Part shown: piece after piece, positions 10,246 to 22,744 of the stretch
How positions within the stretch are numbered: the stretch's first letter is position 1
Layout of the letters: the number at the start of each line of letters is the position of its first letter
DNA from: Actinomycetota bacterium
GTDB taxonomy: Bacteria > Actinomycetota > Actinomycetes > Propionibacteriales > Nocardioidaceae
Assembly (NCBI GenBank): GCA_009701885.1
Contig: WLJH01000002.1
Span: forward strand, 1 to 64,000
Direction: 5' to 3'
DNA: 64,000 bases
Program-made: the position numbers and the translations under genes
Notes under the pieces: model-generated
Databases searched by the model: none
What the model saw: the letters and a program-made list of their open reading frames with translations, nothing else
Told to the model about the DNA's origin: nothing

Positions 10246-11367
10246 GTGAAGGTGCTCGCGGCGATGTCCGGCGGGGTCGACTCCGCCGTGGCGGCCGCGC
10301 GCGCCCACGACGCCGGCCACGACGTGACGGGGGTGCACCTCGCGCTGTCGCGCAACCCCGCCTCCTACCGCTCCGGGGCCCGCGGCTGCTGCACCATCGA
10401 GGACAGCAACGACGCGCGCCGCGCCGCCGACGTCATCGGCATCCCGTTCTACGTCTGGGACCTCTCCGAGCGCTTCCACGCCGACGTGGTCGAGGACTTC
10501 ATGGACGAGTACGCCGCCGGGCGCACCCCCAACCCCTGCCTGCGGTGCAACGAGAAGATCAAGTTCGCCGCGGTGCTGGACCGAGCCATGGCCCTGGGCT
10601 TCGACGCGGTGGTCACCGGGCACTACGCGGTGCTGCGCCAGGGTGCCGACGGGCTGGTGGAGCTGCACCGCTCCGTCGACGCCGGCAAGGACCAGTCCTA
10701 CGTGCTCGGGGTGCTCGACCAGCACCAGCTGCGGCACTCGCTCTTCCCGCTCGGCGACACCCCCAAGACCCAGGTGCGTGAGGAGGCGGCCGTGCGCGGG
10801 CTGCTGGTCGCCGACAAGCCCGACAGCCACGACATCTGCTTCGTCGCCGACGGCGACAACGCGGGCTGGCTGCGCGAGAAGCTCGGTGACCGCGCGCCCA
10901 ACCACGGCGGCGCCATCGTCGACGACGAGACCGGCGAGGAGCTGGGGCGCCACGAGGGCACCTACGGCTACACCATCGGCCAGCGCAAGGGGTTGCGGAT
11001 CGGCACGCCCGCACCCGACGGCCGCCCCCGCTTCGTGCTCGACATCGAGCCGGTCGCCGGCACCGTGCGGGTCGGCCCGCGCGAGCGGCTGGCCGTGCAC
11101 GGGCTGGAGGGCATCCGCCCGCGCTGGTGCGGCACCGAGCCGACCCGGCTGACCGGGACCGTCCAGCTGCGCGCCCACGGCGCCGAGCACCGCGCCGAGG
11201 TCGAGGTCAGCGGGCAGGGCGCCGACCAGCGGGTCTCCGTGCGGCTGCTCGACCCCGCCGAGGGCATCGCCCCCGGCCAGGCCGTGGTCGTGTACGACGG
11301 AAGCCGGGTCGTCGGGTCGGCCACCATCTCCGCCACGCACCGCTCCCCGGCCGGAGCGTCCGCATGA
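10246..11367 (+). CDS. mnmA: tRNA-specific 2-thiouridylase MnmA
   Basis: The 373-residue enzyme thiolates U34 of tRNA-Lys, -Glu and -Gln. The PP-loop ATPase motif [10 protein letters not shown] lies at residues 5-14. The two catalytic cysteines are C98 (TPNPCLRCN) and C198 (DSHDICFV), at the family spacing. The [10 protein letters not shown] linker and C-terminal beta barrel are intact. A GTG start follows the desulfurase by eight bases. The stop overlaps the next ATG by four bases (ATGA). Confidence 0.97.
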   Translation: MKVLAAMSGGVDSAVAAARAHDAGHDVTGVHLALSRNPASYRSGARGCCTIEDSNDARRAADVIGIPFYVWDLSERFHADVVEDFMDEYAAGRTPNPCLRCNEKIKFAAVLDRAMALGFDAVVTGHYAVLRQGADGLVELHRSVDAGKDQSYVLGVLDQHQLRHSLFPLGDTPKTQVREEAAVRGLLVADKPDSHDICFVADGDNAGWLREKLGDRAPNHGGAIVDDETGEELGRHEGTYGYTIGQRKGLRIGTPAPDGRPRFVLDIEPVAGTVRVGPRERLAVHGLEGIRPRWCGTEPTRLTGTVQLRAHGAEHRAEVEVSGQGADQRVSVRLLDPAEGIAPGQAVVVYDGSRVVGSATISATHRSPAGASA

Positions 11368-12353
11368 CCCGCTCGACCGGTGTCGGCTCCTGGCCGGGCG
11401 AGGACGCGGCCGCCTTCGCCGAGGCCGTGCGCGTGGTGCTCGGTGAGCTCGACGTGCCCCACGTCCCCGAGCTGCCGGGGCGCGGTGCGACCGCGTCGAT
11501 GACCGGGCGCGCGCTGGCGCTGCTCGAGGGCCTGACCGTGGACCTGCAGCCCGCCGGGTGGCGGCTGGTGGGTGACGGGGCTCCTGGGGTGGACCACCGG
11601 CGCACGCGGAGCCTGCTGGCCCAGGACCTCGACGCCGTCGAGGAGCAGGCCCAGGAGTGGGAGGGGCCGTTCAAGACCCAGGTCGCCGGGCCGTGGACGC
11701 TCGCTGCCACCGTCGAGAAGCCGCGGGGGGACCGGGTGCTGTCCGACCACGGTGCGCGCCGCGACCTGGCGGAGTCGCTTGCGGAGGGGGTGCGCGCGCA
11801 CGTGCGCGACCTGCGCCGACGGGTCCCCGGGGCCACGTCGCTGGTCGTGCAGGTCGACGAGCCGGCCCTCGGGGCGGTGCTCGCGGCGCAGGTGCCGACG
11901 GCGTCCGGGTTCGGGCGGCACCGGGCGGTGCACCCGCCCGAGGCCTCGGCGCTGCTCGGGGTGGTGCTCTCCGCGATCGCCGAGGAGGGGGCCGAGCCGT
12001 GGGTGCACTCCTGCGCGCCGGGCGTGCCCTGGGACCTCGTCCGCGGCGCAGGCGCGGCCGGCCTGGTCCTCGACCTCTCCATGCTCTCCGCGGGTGACCA
12101 CGACACGGTCGCCGAGGCGCTCGAGGCCGGCACGACCGTCGCGCTCGGCGTCGTACCCAGCACGGAGCCGGCGGGCGGGCTCACCGACACTCGGGTCGTG
12201 GAGCGGGTGCAGCGGTGGCTGGACATGCTCGGGCTGGACCCGACCGTCGGCTCGCTGGTCGTCGCACCCACCTGCGGGCTCGCCGGTGCGTCCGAGGCAT
12301 GGGCCCGTCGCGCCACCACGCTGTCCCGCCAGGTCGCGGCCGGCCTCACCTGA
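11364..12353 (+). CDS. MetE-like (cobalamin-independent methionine synthase family) protein
   Basis: The 329-residue protein resembles the C-terminal catalytic half of MetE (UROD/MetE-like TIM barrel). Candidate zinc ligands are the His and Cys of WVHSCAP and the Cys of [10 protein letters not shown], as in MetE. It is less than half the length of true MetE (about 750 residues) and lacks the N-terminal barrel, so it resembles archaeal-type core enzymes or a methyltransferase of unknown acceptor. It is fused by ATGA overlap to mnmA, an arrangement repeated in actinobacteria. Methionine synthase activity is not established by this sequence. Confidence 0.75.
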   Translation: MTRSTGVGSWPGEDAAAFAEAVRVVLGELDVPHVPELPGRGATASMTGRALALLEGLTVDLQPAGWRLVGDGAPGVDHRRTRSLLAQDLDAVEEQAQEWEGPFKTQVAGPWTLAATVEKPRGDRVLSDHGARRDLAESLAEGVRAHVRDLRRRVPGATSLVVQVDEPALGAVLAAQVPTASGFGRHRAVHPPEASALLGVVLSAIAEEGAEPWVHSCAPGVPWDLVRGAGAAGLVLDLSMLSAGDHDTVAEALEAGTTVALGVVPSTEPAGGLTDTRVVERVQRWLDMLGLDPTVGSLVVAPTCGLAGASEAWARRATTLSRQVAAGLT

Positions 12354-12360
12354 TCACCGG

Positions 12361-12408
12361 CACGCCGAACCGGCGCATCCTTCCGGAAGGATGCGCCGGC
12401 TCGGCGTG
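12361..12408. terminator. Bidirectional hairpin terminator
   Basis: 12361-12384 pairs with 12385-12408 with a single mismatch and almost no loop. It sits between the convergent stops of the MetE-like gene and the efflux pump. There is no strong T-run, as is usual at this GC content. Confidence 0.75.
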
Positions 12409-12416
12409 GAGGCCGG

Positions 12417-14051
12417 TCAGACGTGGACCGCGGCACCCTCGGGGCCGTCGGTGGCCAGCTCGGTGTGCTTGACCCGCAGCTGCGTCCAGATGACCAGCGA
12501 GGCGGTGAGCATCATGAACGCCCCGATCCGGAAGGCGTCGGTGGCGCCCTCGGAGAAGGTGGCCTGGAAGACCGCGGCCTGCAGGAAGCCCTGCCCCTGC
12601 TCGCTGGCGACGTCGATGCCGGCGGCACCGGCGGCCTCGGCCAGCTGCGGGGTGATGGTCGCGGCCCGGTCGTTGACCACGCTGAGGGCGACCGTCGACA
12701 GGGTCGCCAGGCCCAGCGCGCCACCGACCTGCTGCATGGTGTTGAGCACGCCCGAGCCGATGCCGGAGTCCTCGTTGCGCAGGTGGTGCACGGCGGTGAG
12801 GGTCAGCGGCACGAAGGTCAGGCCCATGCCGATCGACATGGTGAAGATCCACGGCAGGATGTGGGCGAAGTAGTTGTAGCCCTCGCCGGCGGTGGAGTCC
12901 TGGGCCAGCTGGGAGACGACGTTGCCCGCCGAGGTGTCGATGTCGATGAGGCTGAACATGAACAGCGAGAACGCGGCGACCAGCGTGCCGGTGCCGGCCA
13001 GGAAACGCGGGTCGACGCGGGCGACGAGGTTCGAGGAGAGCCCGGCGCCGATGACGATGCCGACCGAGAACGGCAGGAACGCGAAGCCCGCCTGGAGCGG
13101 GGAGTAGCCGATGACCTGCTGGATGGTGAGCGAGAGGAAGTAGAACATCGCGAACATCGCGGCCGGCGCGATCATCATGGCCACGAAGCTCGAGGCCCGG
13201 GTGCGGTTGCGGAAGATCCGCATCGGCAGGAGCGGGTGCTCGACGCGCGACTCGATCACCATGAAGACGACGAGCAGCGCGACGCCGGCGACGAGGCTGG
13301 CGATGGTCCAGGTGTCGCCCCAGCCGTGCGCCTCCTCGCCGGCGCGCGTGAGGCCGTAGACCACGCCGAGCAGGCCGAGGGTGCCGGTGATGGCGCCGGG
13401 GACGTCGAGCCAGCCGGAGTGCTTCTCCGACTCGGGCAGGAAGAACGGGGCGGCCACGGCCGCGGCCACGCCGATCGGGACGTTGATGAGGAACGTGTAG
13501 CGCCAGCCGTCGATGCCCAGGCCGAACAGGTCGGCGTGGCCGGTCAGCCAGCCGCCCAGGATGAGGCCGACCGCGGCCCCGGCGCCCGACATGGCGGCGT
13601 AGACCGCGAAGGCGCGGTTGCGCTGCGGGCCGGCCGGGAAGGTCGTGGTGATCAGGGCGAGGGCCGCGGGGGAGGCGAGCGCGGCGCCGAGGCCCTGGAG
13701 CCCGCGCGAGGCCAGCAGCATCGCCTCGTTCTGGGCCACGCCGCCGAGCAGCGAGGCCAGGGCGAAGACGAGCAGGCCGACCATGAAGACGCGGCGGCGG
13801 CCGTAGAGGTCGCCGAGACGCCCACCCAGCAGCAGCAGGCCGCCGAAGGCGAGGGCGTAGCCCGTGACCAGCCACGACAGGTTGGCGGGCTCGATGGCCA
13901 GGTCGGCACCGATGTAGGGCAGCGCGATGTTGGTGATCGTGCCGTCCAGCACGACCATCAGCTGCGCCACGGAGATGACCACGAGGGCCCAACCGAGGCG
14001 GCTGTGCCCGGCGCGTGCGGGCTGCGCCGGGGCGTCGGTGGTGTCAGTCAT
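12417..14051 (-). CDS. DHA2-type MFS multidrug efflux transporter
   Basis: The 544-residue membrane protein has about 14 hydrophobic segments, the size and pattern of the DHA2 (EmrB/QacA) family. Near the N-terminus MVVLDGTITNIALPYI matches the conserved drug:H+ antiporter motif D1 region, and GGRLGDLYGRRR is motif A. It probably exports a lipophilic drug or dye. The ATG overlaps the end of the TetR gene by eight bases (ATGACTGA), so it is the second gene of a regulator-pump operon and is presumably repressed by that TetR. Confidence 0.92.
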   Translation of the reverse strand: MTDTTDAPAQPARAGHSRLGWALVVISVAQLMVVLDGTITNIALPYIGADLAIEPANLSWLVTGYALAFGGLLLLGGRLGDLYGRRRVFMVGLLVFALASLLGGVAQNEAMLLASRGLQGLGAALASPAALALITTTFPAGPQRNRAFAVYAAMSGAGAAVGLILGGWLTGHADLFGLGIDGWRYTFLINVPIGVAAAVAAPFFLPESEKHSGWLDVPGAITGTLGLLGVVYGLTRAGEEAHGWGDTWTIASLVAGVALLVVFMVIESRVEHPLLPMRIFRNRTRASSFVAMMIAPAAMFAMFYFLSLTIQQVIGYSPLQAGFAFLPFSVGIVIGAGLSSNLVARVDPRFLAGTGTLVAAFSLFMFSLIDIDTSAGNVVSQLAQDSTAGEGYNYFAHILPWIFTMSIGMGLTFVPLTLTAVHHLRNEDSGIGSGVLNTMQQVGGALGLATLSTVALSVVNDRAATITPQLAEAAGAAGIDVASEQGQGFLQAAVFQATFSEGATDAFRIGAFMMLTASLVIWTQLRVKHTELATDGPEGAAVHV

Positions 14052-14664
14052 GAGGATCCTTCTGGTGCTGACGTGGACTGCCCGGGCGGGTCGCGGCAGG
14101 CAGCAGGACCGCGTCGATGACGCGCGTGACGAGCTCCGGGGTGGGGAGTTCGCCGAGGAGGTGGACGCGGTGCATGAGGATGCCCGCGAGGGCCGGCTCG
14201 AGGACCTCGAGGTCGGCGTCGGGGGAGACCTCGCCGCGGGTGACGGCGCGCTCCCAGATCAGCCGGCTCACGGCCAGCCGGGGTCCGACCACCTCGCGCC
14301 GGAACACCTCGGCGAACTCCGGGTCGGTCGTGGTGGCGGTGAGGATGCTGCCGAAGAGCGCGGCCTGGCGCGGGGTGGCCATGCCGCCGAGCCCGCAGTA
14401 GGCCTCGCGCAGGTCCTCGCGCAGGCTGCCGGTGTCCGGCGGCTCCGGGGCCGGCCCCTTGTCGTGGACCAGGGCGTCGACCACGAGGGCGGCCTTGCCG
14501 TTCCAGCGGCGGTAGAGGGTGGCCTTGGAGGCCTTGGCCCGGGAGGCGACGGCGTCGAGGGTCAGCCGGTCGTAGCCGACCTCGACCAGCACGTCGAGGG
14601 TCGCCTCGAGGATCTCGGCCTCCCGGTCGCCCTCGACGCGGGGGCGCGCGACGGTCTCGGACAC
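14044..14664 (-). CDS. TetR-family transcriptional repressor
   Basis: The 206-residue regulator has an N-terminal helix-turn-helix (about 15-62: EILEATLDVLVEVGYDRLTL, then AKASKATLYRRW) and a helical ligand domain. I use the GTG at 14664, not the ATG at 14706. GAGGGAGG lies directly upstream of the GTG, while the ATG has no ribosome-binding site and falls inside the operator. It is followed by the efflux gene with an 8-base overlap. It is probably autorepressing through the operator at 14684-14704. Confidence 0.9.
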   Translation of the reverse strand: MSETVARPRVEGDREAEILEATLDVLVEVGYDRLTLDAVASRAKASKATLYRRWNGKAALVVDALVHDKGPAPEPPDTGSLREDLREAYCGLGGMATPRQAALFGSILTATTTDPEFAEVFRREVVGPRLAVSRLIWERAVTRGEVSPDADLEVLEPALAGILMHRVHLLGELPTPELVTRVIDAVLLPAATRPGSPRQHQKDPHD

Positions 14665-14683
14665 GCGCCCTCCCTCTGTCGAT

Positions 14684-14704
14684 GAAACGAAACGGTTCCG
14701 TTCC
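14684..14704 (-). promoter_or_regulatory. Probable TetR operator
   Basis: The 21-bp imperfect palindrome GAAACGAAACGGTTCCGTTCC lies 20 bases upstream of the TetR GTG. The ten-base arms differ at two places. The AAACG/CGTTT character is typical of operators of TetR repressors that guard efflux pumps. Binding there would block the regulator-pump operon. Confidence 0.6.
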
Positions 14705-14806
14705 ATCGGAGCCCAACAGTCGTACGCCGCTCGACCATTCCCGCCCCGGGTGAAATGTCTAGCGGGGCCCGCCGACAGTCGGGTCGTGGGCTTCCCGGAT
14801 GGGGCC

Positions 14807-17663
<2,857 letters not shown>

Positions 17664-17722
17664 TACCGACGTACGACCCCTCGCCCGGTTTCGCCGGGAC
17701 CTGAGCGGGCACGGGACCTGGC

Positions 17723-20116
17723 GTGCTCGAGCCCCTCACCTCCGCGCTCCTGGTCTCCGCCGCCCTGCTGGTGGTCGCCACGGTGCTGCTGTTCACCGTC
17801 CGCGACCGGGACGCGCGCACCCCGCACCTGCCACTGACCACCGCCGTCGCCGGCGCGGTGGTCGTGGCCCTCGCCGCCCTCGGTGTCGCGCGGCTCCTCG
17901 ACCTCCCTCCCGGTACGGCGACGGGCGCGGCGGTCGGCCTGGGCGCGACCGTGCTGGCGTGGTACCCCCTGGGTCGCGCCTGGGACGTCCGCGGGCTCGC
18001 CGCGTGGGCGCTGACCCTCGACACCGGTGTGCTCTACCTCGCCTTCATCGCCACCTGGACCCTCACCGCCGACGCCGGGGTCCTGACCGTGGCCGTCAGC
18101 GGGGCGTTGTGGCTGCTGGAGCTCTTCGTGCTGGTCCTCGGCGCCGGCTACGTCTGGGAGCTGGTCGACGTGCTGGCGCGGCGGCACTGGACCGGGCCCG
18201 CGGCGGCGACGCCCGTCCCCGGGGCCCGCCGGCCGTTCGTGAGCCTGCACGTCCCGTGCCACGACGAGCCGCCGGACATGGTCATCGAGACCGTCGAGCG
18301 GCTCCTGCTGCTGGACTACGTGGACTACGAGGTCCTGGTGGTCGACAACAACACCACCGACCCCGCGCTGTGGCGCCCGCTCGAGGAGTTCTGCGCGCGG
18401 CACGACCGGGTCACCTTCCTGCACCTCGAGGACTGGCCGGGCTTCAAGTCCGGGGCGCTCAACCACGCCCTCACCGTCACCGACCCGCGCGCCGAGGTGA
18501 TCGGCATCGTCGACGCCGACTACCACGTCGACCCCGACTTCCTCGCCGACTGCGCGCCGCTCTTCGCCGACCCCGACGTCTCCTTCGTCCAGACCCCGCA
18601 GGACTACCGCGACTGGCGCGTCTCGGCCTACTTCCGCCGGCTCTACCACTCCTACGGCTACTTCTTCGACGTCAGCCAGCGCTCGCGCAACGAGCGCAAC
18701 GGGGCGATCTTCGGCGGCACCATGGGCCTGATCCGCCGCTCCTCGCTGGAGCAGGTCGGCGGCTGGGACGAGTGGTGCATCACTGAGGACGCCGAGCTCT
18801 CACTGCGGCTGCTGCGCGCCGGCACCCGCGGCGTGCACATCGACCGCGCCTACGGCCGCGGCGTCATGCCGCTGAGCTTCGAGTCGCTCAAGGGCCAGCG
18901 GTTCCGCTGGTGCTTCGGCGGCATCCAGATCCTGCGCATGCACTGGCGCTCGCTGCTGCCCGGGCGGCGCACCGAGGAGAATCGGCTGACCCTCGGCCAG
19001 CGCTGGGCCTACCTCGTGGGCGGCCTGCAGTGGTTCGGCGACCTGGCCGCGGTGGTCTTCACGTTCTTCCTGCTCGCCGGCGCCGTCGACGCGGTCGCGG
19101 GGGAGGGTCTGGTCATCCGCCGGCTGTCCGGGCTGATCCTCGTGGCGGTGGTCGCGCTGGTCGTGCTGGGCGCGGTCCGCTCGGTCGCGCTCGTGCGGCG
19201 TGCCAGCCGTGCCTCCTGGGGCGAGGCGGCCGGTGCGTTCGGGCTGTGGCTCGGACTCGGGCTGACCGTGGCCAAGGCGTCCTGGCTGGGCCTGGTGTCG
19301 AAGCAGGGCGCGTTCCTGCGCACGCCCAAGGTCAAGGGCGAGCCGACCGCGCTCGACGCGCTGCGCGGCAACCGCACCGAGACCCTCCTGGCCCTGGTCT
19401 GCCTGGGCGTCGGCGCCGCGGCCCTGGCGGCCGGCACCCCCGGCGCGCTCGCGGTCGGGGCGCTGCTGCTCCTCCAGGGTGTCGGCTTCGCGCTGGCGCC
19501 GCTCAACAGCCTGGCCGCCATCCGCTCGGACCTGCCCGAGGACCTGCGTCGCCGCCGGGCGGGCATGGCCCTGGCCGCCGTCGCCACGCCCGTACGACGC
19601 AGCGGCACCGTCCTGGCCGGTGCCGCCGGTGTGCTGACCGGCTTCGTGGTGCTGGCCGCGCCGGTCTCCGCCCCGCCGGGGAGCCTCGACGACCTGCCGG
19701 GGTTCCCCGGCCTGGAGTCGCTGGAGGAGGCCACCGAGCCGGACGAGCCTGCCGTCGGCCCAGCCTCGCGCGACCCGCGCCCGGAGGCGACCCGGCCGTC
19801 GGTCGTGGGGGTGGTGGCCGCGACGGCGGTCGGCACGGCCGCCCCGGCCGCCACCGCACCCGCGGCCACCGCGCGGCCCACGCGGACCCCGTCAGGCGCC
19901 CCCACGTCGGGCGGCCAGCCCACCGGCACGCCGGGTTCGGCGGCCACCACGCCCACGACCGCGGCGACCACGCCGCCGGCCTCCACCCAGTCCCCCGGGA
20001 AGCCGACGGCCAAGCCGACCCAGGCGAGCTCACCGACCCCCGGCGGCGGCAAGCCCACGGCCAAGCCGACCCAGGCCGCCTCGCCCACCAAGGGTCCGGG
20101 CAAGCCGACCGGCTGA
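17723..20116 (+). CDS. Family 2 membrane glycosyltransferase (cellulose-synthase-like)
   Basis: The 797-residue protein has N-terminal hydrophobic segments (1 to about 145), a cytoplasmic GT-2 domain and further transmembrane helices (about 430-680). The catalytic motifs are complete: D264-A-D266 (DADYH), TEDAELSLRL and Q392-R-F-R-W396 (QxxRW), as in processive BcsA-like synthases. The last 120 residues are Pro/Thr/Ala-rich and contain repeats of the form KPTAKPTQAS. The product could be a cell-wall or exopolysaccharide beta-glycan; nothing here identifies the sugar. No accessory polysaccharide genes are adjacent. Confidence 0.88.
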   Translation: MLEPLTSALLVSAALLVVATVLLFTVRDRDARTPHLPLTTAVAGAVVVALAALGVARLLDLPPGTATGAAVGLGATVLAWYPLGRAWDVRGLAAWALTLDTGVLYLAFIATWTLTADAGVLTVAVSGALWLLELFVLVLGAGYVWELVDVLARRHWTGPAAATPVPGARRPFVSLHVPCHDEPPDMVIETVERLLLLDYVDYEVLVVDNNTTDPALWRPLEEFCARHDRVTFLHLEDWPGFKSGALNHALTVTDPRAEVIGIVDADYHVDPDFLADCAPLFADPDVSFVQTPQDYRDWRVSAYFRRLYHSYGYFFDVSQRSRNERNGAIFGGTMGLIRRSSLEQVGGWDEWCITEDAELSLRLLRAGTRGVHIDRAYGRGVMPLSFESLKGQRFRWCFGGIQILRMHWRSLLPGRRTEENRLTLGQRWAYLVGGLQWFGDLAAVVFTFFLLAGAVDAVAGEGLVIRRLSGLILVAVVALVVLGAVRSVALVRRASRASWGEAAGAFGLWLGLGLTVAKASWLGLVSKQGAFLRTPKVKGEPTALDALRGNRTETLLALVCLGVGAAALAAGTPGALAVGALLLLQGVGFALAPLNSLAAIRSDLPEDLRRRRAGMALAAVATPVRRSGTVLAGAAGVLTGFVVLAAPVSAPPGSLDDLPGFPGLESLEEATEPDEPAVGPASRDPRPEATRPSVVGVVAATAVGTAAPAATAPAATARPTRTPSGAPTSGGQPTGTPGSAATTPTTAATTPPASTQSPGKPTAKPTQASSPTPGGGKPTAKPTQAASPTKGPGKPTG

Positions 20117-20146
20117 GGCACGAGCGGCCGCGGCCCGGCGTACGAC

Positions 20147-20181
20147 GCAGGGGCCAGCCCCGTGACGGGACCGGCCCCTGC
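20147..20181. terminator. Hairpin terminator between convergent genes
   Basis: GCAGGGGCC (20147-20155) pairs with GGCCCCTGC (20173-20181), and an inner cccgt/acggg pairing extends the stem. It lies between the ends of the glycosyltransferase and wrbA. Confidence 0.7.
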
Positions 20182-20195
20182 GGGGGTCGTGCAGC

Positions 20196-20801
20196 TCAGG
20201 CCGCGGCGGAGCCGTTCAGCCGCTCGGCGATGGTGATCGCGCGGGTGACCAGGTGGTCGAGCACCGCGTGGTCGTCGTCGTCCAGGTCGCCGCCGGCGCC
20301 GGTGACCTTGCCGACGCCGTACGGGTTGCCGTCGGTGAACTTCACCGGGTCGGTGTAGCCGGGCGGCACGATGATGCCGCCGAGGTGCGCGAAGGTGGTG
20401 TGGAAGGCCTGCAGCGTCGTCTCCTGCCCACCGTGCTTGGTCTGCGAGGAGGTGAAGGCGGTGTAGACCTTGTCGGCCAGCTTGCCCTCGGACCACAGCG
20501 GGCCGAGGGTGTCGATGAAGCCCTGCATCTGGCTGGTCACGTGGCCGTAGCGGGTGGGCGAGCCCATCACCACGACGTCGGCCCACTCGAGGTCCTCGGG
20601 CGCCGCGACGGGCTCGTCGGCCATCGCGTCGACGTGGGCCTTCCAGGCCTCCTGGGCGCCGTACGCCTCGGCCGGGGCGGTCTCCTTCACGTGCCGCAGG
20701 CGCACCTCGGCGCCCCGCTTCTCGGCGGTCTCCGCGAGGCGCTGGGCCATGGCGTGGGTGCTGCCGTAGCTGGAGTAGTAGACGATCGCGACCTTGGTCA
20801 T
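20196..20801 (-). CDS. wrbA: NAD(P)H:quinone oxidoreductase, WrbA type
   Basis: The 201-residue flavodoxin-like enzyme reduces quinones by two electrons to avoid redox cycling. The FMN-phosphate loop [13 protein letters not shown] is at the N-terminus, and [16 protein letters not shown] is the WrbA signature. It has the family length (about 200). The ATG at 20801 has GGAGGA upstream; the longer frame adds no homology. It is divergent from gatC. Confidence 0.95.
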   Translation of the reverse strand: MTKVAIVYYSSYGSTHAMAQRLAETAEKRGAEVRLRHVKETAPAEAYGAQEAWKAHVDAMADEPVAAPEDLEWADVVVMGSPTRYGHVTSQMQGFIDTLGPLWSEGKLADKVYTAFTSSQTKHGGQETTLQAFHTTFAHLGGIIVPPGYTDPVKFTDGNPYGVGKVTGAGGDLDDDDHAVLDHLVTRAITIAERLNGSAAA

Positions 20802-20833
20802 GCGGGGGGTCCTCCCGAGTTCGTACCACGAAT

Positions 20834-20847
20834 GTTGACGGTTCAAC
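20834..20847 (-). promoter_or_regulatory. Inverted repeat in the wrbA promoter region
   Basis: GTTGA-CGGT-TCAAC lies 33 bases upstream of wrbA. Its minus-strand TTGAAC could be a -35, with TACGAA (20820-20825) as a -10 at a short 15-base spacing. It may be an operator for a redox or MarR-type regulator; this is not provable from the sequence. Confidence 0.3.
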
Positions 20848-20915
20848 TTCGAGCGTACGGAGCCGCGGAGGCCCGGCAGTCACCCCCGCGGGTGGCCGCT
20901 CCTAGGATGGCCCCC

Positions 20916-21215
20916 ATGCCCGAGATCTCCCGAGACGAGGTCGCCCACCTGGCGACCCTGGCCCGGATCGACCTGTCCGACGCCGAGCTGGACCACCTGG
21001 CTCCCCAGCTGTCGGTGATCCTCGAGTCGGTCGCCTCCATCAGCGAGGTGGCCGGTCCCGACGTGCCTCCGACCTCCCACCCCATGCCGCTGACCAACGT
21101 GTTCCGGGAGGACGTCGTGCAGCCCAGCCTGACCGCCGAGCAGGCGCTCGCCATGGCCCCGCAGGCCGAGGAGCAGCGCTTCGCCGTGCCGCGGATCCTG
21201 GGGGACGAGCAGTGA
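20916..21215 (+). CDS. gatC: Asp/Glu-tRNA amidotransferase subunit C
   Basis: The 99-residue GatC begins [18 protein letters not shown] and ends with the conserved FAVPRIL motif. It is the small belt that holds GatA and GatB together. The ATG at 20916 is used because AGGATGG sits just upstream; an in-frame ATG three codons earlier is possible. The stop overlaps the gatA GTG by four bases. Confidence 0.97.
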   Translation: MPEISRDEVAHLATLARIDLSDAELDHLAPQLSVILESVASISEVAGPDVPPTSHPMPLTNVFREDVVQPSLTAEQALAMAPQAEEQRFAVPRILGDEQ

Positions 21216-22744
21216 CCGCCGTGGTGCGCTGGACCCGCGCGACCGCGGCCGGCATGGCCGAGGCCCTCGAGCGGGGCGAGACGACCTCGGTCGAGCTCAC
21301 GCGGGCCGCGTTGCGGATGACTGAGATGGTCGACGGTGCGGTCCACGCCTACCTCCACGTCGACGCCGAGGGTGCGCTCGCGCAGGCAGCGGCCTCCGAC
21401 GCGCGCCGCGCGGCCGGGGCGCCGCTGCACGCCCTGGACGGCGTGCCGATCGCGGTCAAGGACGTCCTGACCACCACCGGGCTGCCCACCACGTGCGGGT
21501 CGAAGATCCTCGAGGGCTGGATCCCGCCGTACGACGCCACGGTGGTCGCGCGGCTCAAGGCCGCCGGCCTGCCGATCCTGGGCAAGACCAACATGGACGA
21601 GTTCGCGATGGGCTCCTCCACCGAGCACTCCGCCTACGGGCCCACCCGCAACCCCTGGGACCTCGAGCGGATCCCCGGGGGCTCCGGCGGCGGCTCGGCC
21701 GCCGCGGTCGCCTCGTTCCAGGCGCCGCTGGCCCTCGGCACCGACACCGGCGGCTCGATCCGCCAGCCGGGTGCGGTCACCGGCACGGTCGGGGTCAAGC
21801 CGACGTACGGCGGCGTGTCCCGCTACGGGTTGGTCGCCATGGCCAACAGCCTGGACCAGGTCGGTCCGGTCACCCGGACCGTCCTGGACGCCGCGCTGCT
21901 GCACGAGCTGATCGGCGGGCACGACCCGCGCGACTCCACCTCCATCGACCAGCCGCTGCCCGGCCTCGTCGCCGCCGCCCGCCAGGGTGCCGCCGGCGAC
22001 CTGACCGGCCTGCGGGTCGGCGTCATCCGCGAGCTCCAGGGCGAGGGCTACCAGGCCGGCGTCCTGGCCCGGTTCCAGGAGTCGCTGGAGCTGCTGACCA
22101 AGGCCGGCGCCGAGGTCGTCGAGGTGTCCTGCCCGAGCTTCGTGCACGCGCTGGCGACCTACTACCTCGTCATGCCGTGCGAGGCGTCCTCCAACCTCGC
22201 GAAGTTCGACGCCATGCGCTACGGCCTGCGGGTGCTGCCGGAGGGCGTCGACTCGCCCTCGGCCGAGGAGGTCATGCGCGCCACCCGCGACGCCGGCTTC
22301 GGCGACGAGGTCAAGCGCCGCATCATCCTGGGCACCTACGCGCTGTCCAGCGGCTACTACGACGCCTACTACGGCACCGCCCAGCGGGTCCGCACGCTCA
22401 TCTCGCGCGACTTCGAGGCCGCCTTCGGCCAGGTCGACGTGCTCGTCAGCCCGACCGCGCCGACCACGGCGTTCAAGCTCGGCGAGAAGCTCGACGACCC
22501 GCTGGCGATGTACCTCAACGACCTGGCGACCATCCCGGCCAACCTCGCCGGTGTCCCGGGCATCTCGCTGCCCAGCGGCCTGGCCGACGAGGACGGCCTG
22601 CCCGCCGGCTTCCAGGTGCTCGCGCCCGCGATGGCCGACGACCGGCTCTATCGCGTCGGTGCCGCCCTCGAGGCGGCGCTGGAGGAGCGGTGGGGCGGCC
22701 CGCTGCTCGACAAGGCCCCCGCACTGGAAGGTGGCAGCAAGTGA
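21212..22744 (+). CDS. gatA: Asp/Glu-tRNA amidotransferase subunit A
   Basis: The 510-residue amidase-signature protein releases ammonia from glutamine for Glu-tRNA-Gln (and Asp-tRNA-Asn) conversion. The Ser-cis-Ser-Lys triad is complete: K83 (IAVKDV), S158 (PGGSGGGS) and nucleophile S182 (TGGSIRQP). The spacing of 75 and 24 residues equals that of characterised GatA. Both ends overlap neighbours by four bases (gatC and gatB), so the three subunits are translated in step. Confidence 0.98.
   Translation: MTAVVRWTRATAAGMAEALERGETTSVELTRAALRMTEMVDGAVHAYLHVDAEGALAQAAASDARRAAGAPLHALDGVPIAVKDVLTTTGLPTTCGSKILEGWIPPYDATVVARLKAAGLPILGKTNMDEFAMGSSTEHSAYGPTRNPWDLERIPGGSGGGSAAAVASFQAPLALGTDTGGSIRQPGAVTGTVGVKPTYGGVSRYGLVAMANSLDQVGPVTRTVLDAALLHELIGGHDPRDSTSIDQPLPGLVAAARQGAAGDLTGLRVGVIRELQGEGYQAGVLARFQESLELLTKAGAEVVEVSCPSFVHALATYYLVMPCEASSNLAKFDAMRYGLRVLPEGVDSPSAEEVMRATRDAGFGDEVKRRIILGTYALSSGYYDAYYGTAQRVRTLISRDFEAAFGQVDVLVSPTAPTTAFKLGEKLDDPLAMYLNDLATIPANLAGVPGISLPSGLADEDGLPAGFQVLAPAMADDRLYRVGAALEAALEERWGGPLLDKAPALEGGSK

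Noticed and set aside
11364..12353. Truncated pseudogene of metE
   Set aside because: The half-length form keeps the zinc ligands, sits in an intact overlapping operon, and has no frameshift.
14665..14706. N-terminal extension of TetR from ATG 14706
   Set aside because: There is no ribosome-binding site for it and it overlaps the operator; GTG 14664 has GAGGGAGG.
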